A DNA stretch of 64,000 nt from Laguncularia racemosa. Taxonomy: Eukaryota > Streptophyta > Magnoliopsida > Myrtales > Combretaceae. Numbering within the stretch: the stretch's first letter is position 1; each line of letters starts with the position of its first letter. The stretch lies in NCBI GenBank assembly GCA_037954665.1, contig JBBMOL010000018.1, positions 5,394,001 through 5,458,000 on the forward strand, given 5' to 3'. Shown piece by piece: positions 1 through 12,293 of this stretch. The notes below the pieces were generated by a model. That model was not told the origin of the DNA and did not search any database. It worked only from the letters and a program-made list of their open reading frames with translations. A program made the translations under genes and the position numbers.

Positions 1-1760
1 AGAGAATTGCATTCTCATGTGCCTTTTCCATTCTTCGTATAGCCTACGCTAGATTGCACTCCCCATATTGTCTCTCTATGATTTGGGTAAGGGCAGTTGT
101 TGCTACAAGACATGCATCTTCGTTAAACCCCAGTAAGTTAAAAAAATTTCTAAAGTTAGCTGTCTTCATTAGGGTGGCTACTTCAGGCGTACATGCATCC
201 TCATTATTCCCAGTCATAGCTTCTTATACATTACGCATCTCAGCTTGTGATATATCTCCTTCAGTACTAGGATTGTGACTGATGGTACTTGCAATACCCT
301 ATTGATTATTGTGAGCAAGAAGTGAATTATTGTGGATATCATTATTTTCTATGATAAGTTCCCCATTATAGACCCTATCATAGAAAATCTTCTTCAAAGT
401 CCAACACTCTTTCGTAAGGTGACCTAGGAATATGTGATACTTGCAAAACTTAGGATTATTCTTCTCATTTTATGTTGGTATATGATCCACTCTTGAGAGC
501 TTGATATTCCCATCTCATAACATTGGTTAAACAAAGCATGTACCTTTTTCATCAGGCATGAGAAAGGTAGGATTGATGTAGATCCTTGGGATGTATCATT
601 TCTTGGTTTTTTATTGTCTCTAGGGGTCTCAACATGGGCCGAACTAGCAGATATTGCTTATTTCCCAAACCTCCCATTTTCTTCTTGTTGTCTTGCAATA
701 GAATTGTTAGTTCTCCTTGCAGTCTCGACTAGTGCAGAAAAGGAACTTATATTGAGATTTTCTAAGTGGATTGCGTACTCAATGAACATCCCTTGGATGC
801 AAATCTTCACTAATTCCCTCTCATCACATACATCTTGAATGTCTAGTGTTTGCTCCCTAAAGCATTCTATATAATCCATCAAGTCTTCCTTAGGGTACTG
901 CTGTGTTCTTCCATGTCCATGATCATGACTCATTCTTGAGTAGAGAAGAATTTCTCTAAGAATAGCTTACACATAAACCCTCATGAATCAACTGACCCTG
1001 TAGAGAGATTGGCATACCGAGTGTATGCCTTTTTTGTCAATGATTTGGAAAATTCTTTGAGTTTCAGGTCATCATTCAGCCTGTATAATTCCAAGGTCTC
1101 AATAAACTTAAGTAAATGTTCTTTGGCGCTCCTGTTTTGCTATTGAACAAAATGAACTTAGGACTAACATTGTTTTTAGGATATGGCTTTTTAGCAATGT
1201 GCTGATGGTAAGAGAGTCTTAACTCTAGTACTCCCACAATCAACTTTACTTGTATTTCTTTTAAGTATATGTCTAAGTCTTCCTTCGTTACGAAGGAAGT
1301 CCTTAGGGTAGATACCATGGAAACATGTGTAGGTGTAAGTATAGGCTGACGGCTAAATCCACCGAGAGCATTAAGAGGTGGGACATCTAGTTAAGTGGTT
1401 TGCTTTTGAGGAATGTTCTCCTTATCCATGGGAGGGTTAATGGGATGACCTGCATGTGACGGAGTTGCATGGGCGGTACCTTATTGTGTAGCAATGTTGG
1501 TGTTTAGCGAAGCCACACCTTGTTGCACAACAGCGATGGTAGCCAACCCTATGACGAGTAGAGAAAGCATGGTCATAAGTTGATTCAAAGCCCTTGTGTT
1601 CTCCTGCATAGTCTACATCATTTGTGTAGGATCTATAGGAGCCTCAAGCTATGAATTGCCTTGACTAGTATTTTGTGCCATTTAAGGCAAGTTTTGCTCC
1701 ACCAGTTCAATGTTAGGATCTTATTCTTGATAGATATTGTTAAATGGTCCTATCTTCTTA
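1..1760 (-). mobile_element. Decayed Ty3/gypsy gag region (partial element)
   Basis: Read on the minus strand, this stretch gives blocks typical of plant gypsy gag proteins. A block near 1180-1020 (PKFILFNSKTG, then ALELYRLNDDLKLKEFSKSL-like residues in a shifted frame) is followed at 933-658 by a block with LMDYIECFREQTLD and LVKICIQGMFIEYAIHLENL. These resemble the capsid part of Tat-like gypsy gag. Frameshifts and in-frame stops separate the blocks, so no gag protein can be made. No protease, RT or integrase is visible; the element continues past the left edge or is truncated. The hAT element at 1849 sits upstream of this gag on the same strand, probably in the former leader. The gypsy gag call is fairly safe; the lineage is inference. 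Confidence 0.6.
658..933 (-). pseudogene. gag capsid fragment of a Ty3/gypsy element
   Basis: An open stretch of about 91 codons is the best preserved gag block at the left edge. It has the plant gypsy pattern of a conserved arginine/phenylalanine helix (YIECFREQTLD), then an acidic stretch, ICIQGM, and a helix with LENLNISSFSALVETARRTNNS. It begins at an internal methionine only because a stop lies just upstream; the homologous reading continues into the neighbouring frame near 1000-1180. It ends before any zinc knuckle. A relic, not a gene. Confidence 0.6.
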
Positions 1761-2149
1761 GGGGTTGCCATTACTCTTCTGTTACTAGCTCTTTCCCTAA
1801 TGGAGTCACCAAAATGTAGATGAGGGTCCCAATAGGAGTGGTCACATATAAGGGTGGGAATTGCGGGGCGGGTCCGAGGGCTGACCCGCCCCACCCGCAA
1901 AAATATGCGGGGCGGGCAAAAAAATTTTGACCCGCAGGGCGAGGTGGGCAATCCCCGCGGGCGGCGGGCCAACCCGCCGGAACTTCTGCAGTTCTGCACA
2001 GGTGCAACGGCTGCCTGCTGGAGCGGACGTCGGACCTGCTGGACCTGGACATGACGAGGACGACATGATGAGCTGCCATGCCCTACACCGCCGTCGCCGA
2101 CTGCAACCCGCGAGGACCGCGACTGAGGACTGAGGACCTGCTGCGACGT

Positions 2150-2660
2150 GACCGTGACCGCGATCGACGACTGGCGACTGCTGTGCAACACGACCGCGAC
2201 CGACGACTGACGACTGGTGAATACTGTGTAGCACGACCGCGACCCACGAGGACCGCGACCGATGAAGACATCTACGGATCGCTACAGCAGCCTTGCCAAG
2301 GCTGAGGTTGAGGGTTCGACCACGACCGACGACTGACGACTGGTGACTACTGTATAGCACGACTGCGACCCGCGAGGACCGCGACCGATGAAGACATCTG
2401 CGGATCGCTACAGCAGCTTTGCCAAGGCTGAGGTTGAGGGTTCAAGTCCCTCCTTCCGCTCCTGGCTTCGTCGTTTAGTGGTAACGAGTGAAAAGCGCAG
2501 CACTTCCCTTGGACTGAGGACTTGCGACGGTGACCGCAACCGCGACCCACGACTGAGGACGGAGGACCTGCGACCGTGACCGTGACCGCAACCGACGACT
2601 GACGACTGGCGATTGGCGACTACTGTGCAGCATAACCGCGACCCGCGAGGACCGTGACTG
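2150..2660. repeat. 126-bp tandem repeat inside the hAT element
   Basis: The phrase CGACGACTGACGACTGG recurs at 2201, 2327 and 2593. The first two units (2201-2326 and from 2327) align along most of their length, including GAAGACATCT and the GCCAAGGCTGAGGTTGAGGG block, giving a period of 126 bp. A third, partial unit lacks the tRNA-like block. Around them is degenerate GAC/CGACCG-rich sequence. It looks like internal duplication after the element acquired foreign DNA. Confidence 0.65.
2414..2512 (+). pseudogene. trnG-GCC: 3' half of a mitochondrial-type tRNA-Gly(GCC) plus flank, captured
   Basis: The stretch beginning CTTTGCCAAGGCTGAGG continues through a perfect T-arm (GAGGG, loop TTCAAGT, CCCTC) to an acceptor-like TTCCGCT. 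This matches the 3' half of plant mitochondrial tRNA-Gly(GCC) as I remember it: anticodon GCC within TTGCCAA, then variable loop, T-arm and acceptor strand. The next bases (CCTGGCTTCGTCGTTTAGTG onward) may be mitochondrial flank. The 5' half (D-arm) is missing, so it cannot be a working tRNA gene. A shorter copy of the anticodon-to-T-arm part is at 2288-2318. The identification rests on memory of the tRNA, not on a search. Confidence 0.55.
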
Positions 2661-2882
2661 ACGATGCCGACGTCGACTGAAGTGACGGCACTGCCATCGT
2701 CGCTGAAGAAGGCCGCCGCGGCCTGTTTTACATTAAAAAAAAATTTTGCGGGTCCGCGGGCCAGCTCGCATGGCCCGCGGGGCGGGGCGGGCAGACTTTC
2801 CTGACCCGCCAGACTTGTGGGCCAGCCCGCAACGACCCGCGGGCCGGCCCATTTGGCCCGCATTACCGGCCCTAGTCACATA

Positions 2883-4780
2883 CATATCACGCAAGTACTA
2901 CACTGCACGTGAATTTAGAGAAAAGCAATTTAAAGATAGCACGTGATGGGATGATTGGGAAGAGAGAGATAGGGAGAAGGAATAGGTAATCTCAAGCATC
3001 TCAAATGCACAAGTGACAAACAAGGGAGCTAAGATGACCTCAAGCGTTAACCTTGTAGTTCTTAGGCAATAGAGATCATTCTTTGCCTAATCTCTTATTT
3101 GATCTTTGAGAGCTGAGAACTCTTAGTGGAATATTGTTTCTCTAATATTTGGAATTCGGGAAAAAAGGTCCCTTAATGGGGAGAAATGATTGAGTATTTA
3201 TAGACTCTTAGACCTAATGACATCCGTTAGATCGCTTTAACAATCAATAGTCGAGATAGATTTTGCTCAATTTAAGGTTATCCTAATGAGCTTGCCATAG
3301 GCCTAAGACCGGTAGCCTTTCTCATAAATACATGAGCCTACCTAAGAAAAGTTAGATGCTGATAAATTGATCCAACGATCCCTATTCCAAGCCCACTAAG
3401 TCAATTCTTCCTAAGTCATCCCAATAATTGGACCGAACTCATTAGGCCCTATCACCTAGCCCAATGAGTTAAGCCAAATAGTCAATGAGCTTAGCCTAAT
3501 ATATTTACATAATATTTTTAGCCCTCTACACTCTCAAAAGGATATTTTTCCTATCTTAAATAAAATTTTAAAAAATTATATTTGCTGCTAAAATTTTATT
3601 CCCTAAAAATTCTTAGCTGCAGCAAGTCTAATTAATTTTTTTGTATTAAACCCTAAACCCATTGTGAAAGCAACCATAAATAGCTATAAATTTTAGGAAA
3701 AAGAGATGATATGGGATTTATATGTATATTTTAAAAAACTAGGAAGGGGTGAAATTATACTTTAGGAGTTTAAAGATGTTATCTACAACAAACCAATAAT
3801 TTAGAGGGTATATTAACTATTTAAACATATTCTTCAAAAAAAAAAAAAAAAGAAGAAGATAATCCCTTCCTAATTTGTTAAGTTAAAATATACTAGCAGA
3901 TGACACACTCGCGAAATGTGTGTAAAGAACATATAAGTGAAGTAATAAAACTTATATCATACAAAATTGATAAAGTGAAAAGGGACATAAATAGTAAAAC
4001 AAAATCCTAATGTTAATTGAATTCAATGTCAGAAACCACCCAACATTTATAGGCATGAATTATGGTAAAATTAGTTGCATGATATAATTATCTTCTTCTT
4101 TTGGTGAGAAGGAAAATTCTCTTAAGTTGGGAAGAGACTTTTTTGTGGTACACCTTTTTGAAATTAATAATATGGGATCAAAAAGAAGACATTAAACAAA
4201 AAGGATTACGTTGGATAGAAGATATTAAAAGACTTTTTTCATTGCCTCCATGTTGTATTCATATATTATCCTTTTGTTTGCAAATGAATGAATATTTACA
4301 ATAATAGCATAATTAAATTATGCATTTTTCTATTTAACTCTCCCTTTTAGCAAGCTACCTGCATTGTTGAACTTTTGCCGCGAAAAAAAAAATGATTTTC
4401 CAACTATTTTTTCAAAATTGTAAATATGACAATTCTACATTAATTTCCCCCACGATCCACTCATGTACTATTACCTATTGTCAAAATTGTAATTACAATA
4501 GCAAAAACAATCATGCATTTACTGAAGTAAAAAGATATATGTCTTCTTCCATCAAGAGAATAAACAAAAAAAGGAAAAAGAAAAAAGAAAAAGAAAAAAC
4601 ATTGACTTCCTTATACAAAGAGGAAAAAGGATGGTTTCTTTTCACTCTTAATACACTCTCACAAAAGCACTTCAATCTCTATTAGATGCAAATAGTCTTA
4701 TAAAGAAAATATATAATAAAGTTAGCAAAAAATAAATTGAAATATATAAAAAAAAATACGAAATAGCAATCAAACAAAAC
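2883..4780. other. AT-rich intergenic DNA, probable retroelement leader at its left
   Basis: No supportable gene. Up to about 3540 the composition is moderate and includes GAGTATTTATAGACTC (near 3190), which could be LTR or leader sequence of the gag relic at the left edge. From 3540 the DNA is AT-rich with homopolymer A runs (3836-3852). Short open frames at 4101-4304 and 4392-4685 have low-complexity Lys/Asn-rich translations with no family signature. Confidence 0.4.
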
Positions 4781-5475
4781 TTTTAGATGAAGAAAATGAA
4801 AATAAGATAAAGTATCTAGTTTAATAACAGTGTAGGGCATCTAAAAAAAATTATAGAGAATTAGTATGTTACGGAATGCAATCACAAAAGTGAAATGAAA
4901 TAAAAGAAAATTAGAAATGTTAGCTATTTTAATGATAGTGGTGTTAACTATCTAGAAAAAAAATTAAAAACAAAGATATAAAAAATTATGAAGTAACAGA
5001 ATATAACTGAAAACAAAGAAAAAAATATATACCAAAGAAGAAGACAAACGAAATGAGAAGAAAAAGAATTAGATAATTTGCGTATTTTAATGGTGTTGAT
5101 GGTCGTCTTAAAAAAAGAAAAAGAAAAAATTATAAAGTTATAGAATACACTTAAATAGACGATGGTTAATGAAATTTAATAGAATGTGACTATAAGAACA
5201 ATGAAAAAAATAAATACCAAAGAAGAAAAAGAATTAGATAGATTACTTGTTTTAATGATGTTGGTATTCGTCTAAAAAAATGATATGAAAAAAAATGAAT
5301 AAGTTACAGAATATATTTAAAGAGACTATGGATAAAAAAAAGAATATGAGTGATATAGTAAAAATAAAAATATTCTTTAAAACAAATACCAAGAAAAAAA
5401 AAAGATACCAAAATATTAGTAATGTATGGAATGTATTTAAAGAAATGATGGTTAAGGAAAGAATATACACAATAT
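4780..5475. repeat. Degenerate AT-rich tandem repeat, period roughly 150-165 bp
   Basis: A block of the form TTTTAATG(A/G)T(A/G)..GTT..(T/C)GTCT(A/T)(A)AAAAA recurs near 4815, 4930, 5087 and 5249, each followed by an A-rich run and a (G)TTA(C/T)(A)GAATA(T/C)A(A/C) block at about 4870, 4998, 5140 and 5310. Copies are strongly diverged with many indels. It looks like an old minisatellite-like array rather than coding DNA. Confidence 0.45.
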
Positions 5476-5649
5476 AATATACAATATATTTAAGTTAGAT
5501 AATTGTGATATAAGAAGGTTAAAATAGTAATTGACAGATATATATAGAGTTCAAAACTCAATCTTTTAGCTTAATAATATAAATTTACACAAATGAAAAG
5601 AAAAAAAGGAAAAAGGATACATCTCCGATTGCAAAAGAAAAGATAGTTC

Positions 5650-5865
5650 AAATTAAAGAAAACATGTATCGCCCTTCCCTTTCTGAGCTGGATTGGCGAG
5701 CGACTCATGGCGTTACTGTTGTCATTAATCTTAGGAATCCTACTAAAGTGCAATTTCAACCCCACCTTGAGAACAATGTACCCTATGACCGAGCCATGAC
5801 TTTCGGAAGTGCGAATTTCTCGCCACCATATATTACTAGGCAAAATGCCTATTAAAAGACTGGAC
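5650..5865. other. Higher-complexity island with short open frames, origin unknown
   Basis: Within AT-rich DNA, about 200 bp have near-balanced composition and stay open on both strands (plus 5664-5855, 63 codons; minus 5867-5571). The plus translation begins MYRPSLSELDWRATHGVTVV and shows no family signature I know. It may be an exon remnant or an organellar insertion. There is no promoter or splice context to support a gene. Confidence 0.3.
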
Positions 5866-5869
5866 AAAC

Positions 5870-7780
5870 TTAAAAATTTTGTACAATTTAACAGTGATAT
5901 AAGACTCTTGTCATTAAATAAAATAAAAGATTTGTAGAACTCTCATAAAATAATTTTCTTATTTTCTAAAATCATATATTAAAGACAATACAAGAGGTTA
6001 TATTATTGGTATTGTACTATCTTGTTCTCTTTACATTGTCCAGCTTTGGTAGTCGAACACTAGTCTGGCTATTCTATTCCTTCTTCCTACGAATTTCGAT
6101 TCATTCCTCTTCTTTAAACTATATATTTTCTAATTACTTCTTTAGTAAAAGTTTGAAAACTACTCTTTCTTATATGAATGTCTGAACTTTTTCTAAGCTT
6201 TTGGCATTCTGAAATTTACTCGTTGTTTTAGACTGGAGCCTGAAGCATCTTATGGAGGAACTGATTCAAACATGAAACACTTCCTTGTTCTTCAACTATC
6301 CATATTACAGAGCCATCGAACTTGATTGTAATCCTTGTCCATCTTCACCAACACAGCTTGCAATCTTAGCTCTGAATCAAACACACCTTCTTGGCGCATG
6401 ACAACATTATTTGTTTTCTCCTTCAAATTAGCCTATCAAAGAGGTCTGCCATTCGAAAGTTTTGGTTAATACACGACAAAAGGGGGCATGGCAGACGTGT
6501 CATTCCCATATTTAAAGCCTAGTATTGCGTGCTAGGGTTTAGGTATCGGTGAGAGCAGGAGAGTTGTGACAAATTATAAAACTCCATTGTCTAAATTGTG
6601 CTTTATGTGATTATACATGGAAGAGAACCCTATATCATTGTCGATATATTGATGTGTCTATTTGTAGGTTTTGCCTGTGGCTTTCTATCTAGATTTTAAG
6701 GTATTCTAAGAAAAATCATGTGCGTTACTTTTCTATTGCCTTCTTAATTTCTTGTTAGCATGTGTTTTGTTAATCAGTGACCAAACTTGGATTCGAACCT
6801 AACAAATTGAGTGCCAAAACGCTTCTATCGAAACCATTTGTATATGAGTTTTGGTAGTGGTGCAGGGCTCAAGCTTGACGAACATATCAAAGCTTCATAA
6901 TTCGTGATCTGTACATCGACAAGATGATGACAATGGACAGGTAGCATCTGGCGAGTCCTAGTGGATGGCCACTCTACAGTTTTCTACGATTATATATCAC
7001 GTCCTTAAATCGAGAACAACCCGTCACAAACTTGCACCGTAGTGTATATTGAGTCTAGAAACCTGCTAAATCCTCAATATGCCAATATCATAAACAATAT
7101 TATATTTCTCACATCGTTCTCTATTTTTTATTTAAGCCCTTGACACATTTTTTTTTATTTCAGTTATCAATGTTTTGTAATTTTTTAAAAAGAGGACAAC
7201 CGTGAAGTCCATTAAAAAATCTGTTCACTTTTGATACATTCCAACTTCTAATTAAAAAAAAAAAAAAACCATCTTTTTTTACATCAAGTCAAACACTTAA
7301 TGGTGAGTCATGATTTACCGCTCACTTCTCGCCCTCGGACAGTCATCCAAAACTTGGGCAGCTGACTAAAGGCCAAAGGGTTTTGTAATTTTTTATTATT
7401 GTTAATTATAATATTTAATTTAATATGTTTTATAATATTATTTATTTAATCAATTATCATGGGCAAATTAGTACTTACACGTGCTAAGCAAGGATAAATT
7501 TTTTCTAATGGACTTAGCAAAAGTCCTATGACGCTATGGCCCATCACGTATCCTTATCAGGTAAAGACATATTAAGGCTCTTAACTACTCTATACTATAA
7601 AATCTATAATATTTGCTAACCACAATCACGATAAACCTTTGACATTATAATTAAATGACTCAATTACATCCCATTCACAATCTATGTACTTATTTAAAGA
7701 GTTTCAAAATACATCAATTCAAACTACTCTAGTTATCATCTATTCTAAATATTCAAATTCTCAAATATCAAAATATTCCC
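5870..7780. other. Intergenic DNA without a supportable gene
   Basis: Mixed AT-rich sequence. Around 6510-6560 a TTTAAA box is followed by GTGCTAGGGTTTAGG, a plant telo-box-like motif that could be a promoter fragment, but no open frame follows. At 6789-6799 GGATTCGAACC is a minus-strand Pol III B-box without a clear A-box. Poly-A and poly-T runs occur at 7254-7270. Nothing else recognisable. Confidence 0.35.
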
Positions 7781-10700
7781 CATTACTGTTTTAATGGCTT
7801 CAAAGGTAAATCTTCACTTAGTCACCATAGTAATAAAAGAAATCTATGTCATCCTTGTCCTGCACTTTTGACCCTAGGTCTTCATCATGGGTAGCATATT
7901 CATCTATACCTACAACTAAATATATATATATATCCCAAGAGGTGAGCTAACACCCAATACGTATAGCCTATAAACACACACACATGATCAAGCATAAGAT
8001 AAATCACATACATCAATGTAGACATTAAAATCATACAACAAGTTATTATTTCATTTATTCAACAAAACAACAATGGAATACTCATGACCCAGTCAAACCA
8101 TATTACATACTTAATATATAGTACAGTGTTGGAAATTGCTACTACAGGCCTCAATTCCCATGAGTCATTAAACCTACCTAAATCATTTCCATGCAAGATT
8201 CTATTAGAGACAGCGTCATACAAGGATCATTAAAGTGCCCCTTAGGGATTTACCACTATAGGCTCCTAAGCCAAGTCAAGCACAACCAATACCAGCTTAA
8301 TTCCAATCATGAGAATTTTACACCCACACTCAAGCCATCAATGATTGAAGATGGCATCAACAAAAAATCAACACATACACCTACTATTTCATCAAGACTC
8401 CATCAGTTTTTATTCCAATTATTGAAGGAAATTATCAAATCAAAATCGATCAACTTCTTATACATATCAACATCCTAAAGTAAGACCATGAACCTTACAC
8501 TTTTCCCATCCTTCATGTACTCTAAAATCAAAAGAAAAACCTAAACATGTATGAATCAAAATTTCCCCTAAACACATGTCCTTAAAACAACATCATAATA
8601 CTTGAAATTTTAACTAAAGTTAAGTATAATTTTACAAAATATTACATAATGAATTATACCCTAAATCTAACCGGTCCAAGCAAGAGGAAAAAGAGCACAA
8701 CACACACAAAAAGCATCAATAATTGGAGATGTCTTAATTATCTAAAGTCTTTTAGATTTATGTGTTAAAACTCATCAAACTGTTCATGAAAATGACCCTT
8801 ACCTAATAAATAAAGCATAGTAAGGGAATGCTCAAATATTTCCCATAAATTTCTTGAAGAAGCATGTGACAAATCCAATGAAATTTTTGTGAAAATGACT
8901 TCTTCGTATCAAGCATATAATGGCAAATTGCAACTCCCACAAACCCACAATTATTGATCACAAAATCAAGATGAAAGTGACACATTATTCCCCCCTTAAA
9001 TCAAGACCAAATTGGCCCTTAAACCCCCTCTAACCAAGTGTCCTTCTTCTCATTATTTTGAAAAGGACATATGCATGTATAAATAGCAAACTTACCTTGG
9101 TAAAAATTACATCTCCACTCTCCTTTTTCCACTAAAACTTCCCTTGAAAACTTGTCCAAAATTTCTCCACCAACCAACACTAACAAGATTCCCATCAACA
9201 CATTAAGTTTTCATCATTTTCAAGGAAATTTCTTCTTCCATCCTACCAAACCTACATAATTAAATGCCCACTCAATCCACTTATCAAATATTTGATAAGG
9301 GTAAGTACATATCTTTCAAAAATTCTAGAAAATTAAGACCTTAAACCATGCCTTATTATCATAACATAAGAATATCATATTCAAATATTAGACAAATTTT
9401 TCCTTGACATCATCTAAGAAACTTAGGCTAGAAATTGTCATATGTTATTTGAATTTTCTCATTAATTATTGCCATCTAAGTGTGACTAATTCACCTTCAA
9501 AGTGGTGTGAGAATCAAGCCCACATGTCTTCTCTTGCAACCTTGTTCAAACTCCTTGAAAAAGACATTTTCCTTCTTGAATTTTCTTCTTCTTTTGGCAT
9601 GGAAAGTATGCCAAATTTTCCACACAAGCAACTTTACTTTTCTTCCCTCTTCTTGGCATGAAATTGAAGCCAATTTTGCATCATTAATCATCAAGCTTAG
9701 ATAGTCCAACATTCTTCCTCCTTAGCGTTAATTTGAAGCCAAATTCTAACCTTACAAACCTCCTATATAAGACCCATCTCATGCCCTTTTCTCACCATTC
9801 ATTTCTCATCCATCTCACTTCCATTCACCTTCATCTTCCCTCAAAACACTCTTCTAAAATGAGAGTATCACACAACATAAGAAAGTTCCATGTGAGTTCT
9901 AAAGTCATTCCAACATTAAGAAGCCAATTTCTTAAGCATCTCTTATGTTTATTAACAAAAAGTTAATCCATATTGTTAACCTTACCTATCTCAATTATCT
10001 CTATATGCCAATGCTTGATTAGAACTCAAATACTTTGAATTTGATAAGTTTTGTAGGAAATTTCAACTTTCATATCTCTAATTCTACTATCTTCAAAACC
10101 ATAAGATTAAATCAAATCTCTTCTAGTTTCATATGATAAATTAGCACTTATGATGTATTTAGCATATTACTATTTGAATACATATCCATTAAGCTTCCAA
10201 AAGTTAATTAAAAGACTCAAGAAATACCTTATTCTAACTTAAAACATTAGTATATCATTTTACTCAAATCATAAGGAAAAGTCTCTAAAGTAGCATCTTT
10301 ATAAGAATTTTAAAACTATTCTTAAAAGACTAATCATTTTTCGATTGGACTTATTTCTAATTTTGGATGGAGGAAGACCTATGATTGAATTCTAAACTTG
10401 TTGATGATCTTAGACCTATTCTTGATTCCTAGACATACAAGGACTTATGACATGATCTTGGACTTAAGGATCTTGGACCTATTCCTAGACTTCTTGATGA
10501 TATCAAACTTATTGCAAGATATATGAGTGGACCCATATGACATGATTTGAGAATAAGAACTGCCGTATACAAGGATCTAAGCAAGGATTGTAGACATGGA
10601 CCTAACCATATAGACCTATGACTATGAACTTTGGACAATTCTTAACCTTAGATTAATTATCAAAACAAAACTTTAAAAGATTAAACTAAAAAACTTTTAA

Positions 10701-12293
10701 AGACTTAGGATTTAGCAACAGGAGTACTAGTTTAGTATATCTTAGCTATTTTTACATATATTCTTTTATGTTTACTCATTTAGGTGAAACACACAAAAAG
10801 TTTGTTTTTTTTTAAAGATTATTTCGATTCTTGAAGATGGCTAGGTGAAAACCATCAAGGATGTTCACCTTGTTTGTGCTTGTAGTTGTAGTTGCACTTA
10901 AATTATAAAAATTAATCAACCCATGTATGCAACATGTGTGATTGTGATTGATAGAAGCTTATTTATGAAAAGTGACAATTATTTGATGATGTTTGATGTG
11001 TTTGTGAATTGTGATTTGGTTTATAGCAAATCTAGTTGGTCACCTACTCAATCAAAAGTAAGCATATCAAAATTCAAGAAAAAAATGAGATATGCATAGC
11101 ATATTACATCTCAAATTCTTGCCTTCATAATCTTACAAGTAATAAAGGGATGTCTTGAGTCGAGATCCTATTTTGTCAATATAAACTAAGTGATATGAGG
11201 ATCATTATGTATTGATGGAATTTGAGTCCATTATTCAGTTTTGGGCAACATACGTCAGGAGGTGCAAGTAGCTAAGGAGATTATTATCTCGAGGTGCATT
11301 TTATTTATCTTTAGAGTTTGTCTAGTAACTCTGAAAGACCTAAGTAGCCAAAGATATATGTTTGGTTAAAGTTATAGATTCAACACCTAGACTTTGATGG
11401 AACTACCAAAGATCCTCAATTCAAGGTCAAAGGAGGGATAAAAATAAAATATCCTTAGACTTCATGTGGGCTCTAACCCACATGCGATGTTACATTTTAT
11501 TATTGTTCCACATCACTTAATAACTAAAAAATTGTTTGCAGTGTTTTGCTTGACTGAATCACTTAGTTATTTATAGCTTACACCCCCAACAACTTTTATC
11601 ACAAGTTAATATGAAAGTTGGGATTAGGTTAGGATCAAGAGACAAGTGTTCCAAATTCAAGACTTAAGAGATAGAAGAACTAGGAAATTGTTAAAACTTA
11701 GGATGGATATTAAAAGATTTGTAACCTTATCATTAGATCTAATGCTCTTTAATTGTTTTTATCATCCAATTTTATTATTTGGTAGGATAATACCGATTCT
11801 CTAAAATCTTGATATAATGGTGGGCTATGGAATATCGGATTTCATAAAATATTCTCTCGATAATCAATTTATGTATTATCAATAAATGTATATATATATA
11901 TAAAAAAAAGATTATGTAGATAGAGTCTTGTAAGGCTGTTTTCATATTACGGATACACATGCGATATGACAACTTTAAGAAGTTCCTATCGAATCACAGA
12001 TCACCACCCCCCTCCCCATAGAGGGTTAAGGCAAGAGGAGAATTGGAAATTTTTTCTAGATACCCTATAAAGGGGTGCGGCAACAATTACTTAAAATGAT
12101 TTGAGGAAGAATTCAAAAGGGAACATTATCCCAACAGTATGTAAACCAAGATGGTATCAAACCTGTTCTCTTTAAAGAAAGGTAATATGACTATAGCCCA
12201 AAATGAGTTAAAGCTCAATCATTACTACAATACACTGCCCCCTCATATAAGGATGATGGCACTCTCAAAAAGAGCTTGTTCATTAGGGGTTTT
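7780..12293 (+). mobile_element. Degenerate long-LTR retroelement, LTR plus leader (left part)
   Basis: Two blocks recur elsewhere in the window, which suggests repeat family membership. The block at 8120-8280 (GGAAATTGCTACTACAGGCC, then CCCCTTAGGGATTTACCACT) is related to 22980-23125. The block at 11370-11500 (AGACTTTGATGG, AAGGTCAAAGGAGG, CTTAGACTTCATG) with its tail to about 12000 is related to 41480-42115. At 12151-12165 TGGTATCAAACC resembles a methionine-tRNA primer site, so the plus-strand LTR may end just before it. A zinc-knuckle gag relic resumes at 17626 beyond the nested element. This long-LTR pattern suggests a Tekay-like chromovirus, but that is inference. No intact gene is present. 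Confidence 0.4.

Larger units (their letters stand above)
1849..2874. mobile_element. Non-autonomous hAT-type transposon, GC-rich
   Basis: This 1,026-bp island is far richer in G+C than its surroundings. Its left end reads TAAGGGTGGGAATTGCGGGG and its right end, on the other strand, TAGGGCCGGTAATGCGGGCC. These are imperfect inverted termini followed on both sides by runs of GGCCCGC/GCGGGCC words, the style seen at ends of many plant hAT elements. An exact 8-bp duplication flanks it. No transposase is encoded; overlapping open frames here come from GC-rich low-complexity sequence. The interior holds a diverged 126-bp tandem repeat and a stretch resembling a mitochondrial tRNA gene. It would need a transposase supplied elsewhere. 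The class call is strong; the family is unknown. Confidence 0.8.
1841..2882. repeat. 8-bp target-site duplication GTCACATA flanking a hAT element
   Basis: GTCACATA lies at 1841-1848 directly before the left inverted terminus and again at 2875-2882 directly after the right one, with no mismatch. Eight base pairs is the target duplication length of the hAT superfamily. The exact match fixes both ends of the inserted element. Confidence 0.85.

Noticed and set aside
2461..2500. GTCGTTTAGTGGT resembling the D-arm start of a tRNA
   Set aside because: No anticodon arm or T-arm follows; better explained as flank of the captured tRNA-Gly piece.
1721..2863. Many overlapping open frames in the GC-rich island
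   Set aside because: Stop codons are rare in GC-rich repeated sequence; frames on both strands overlap and none has transposase features.
6789..6799. Minus-strand B-box GGTTCGAATCC suggesting a tRNA or SINE
   Set aside because: No matching A-box at the right distance and no cloverleaf could be drawn.
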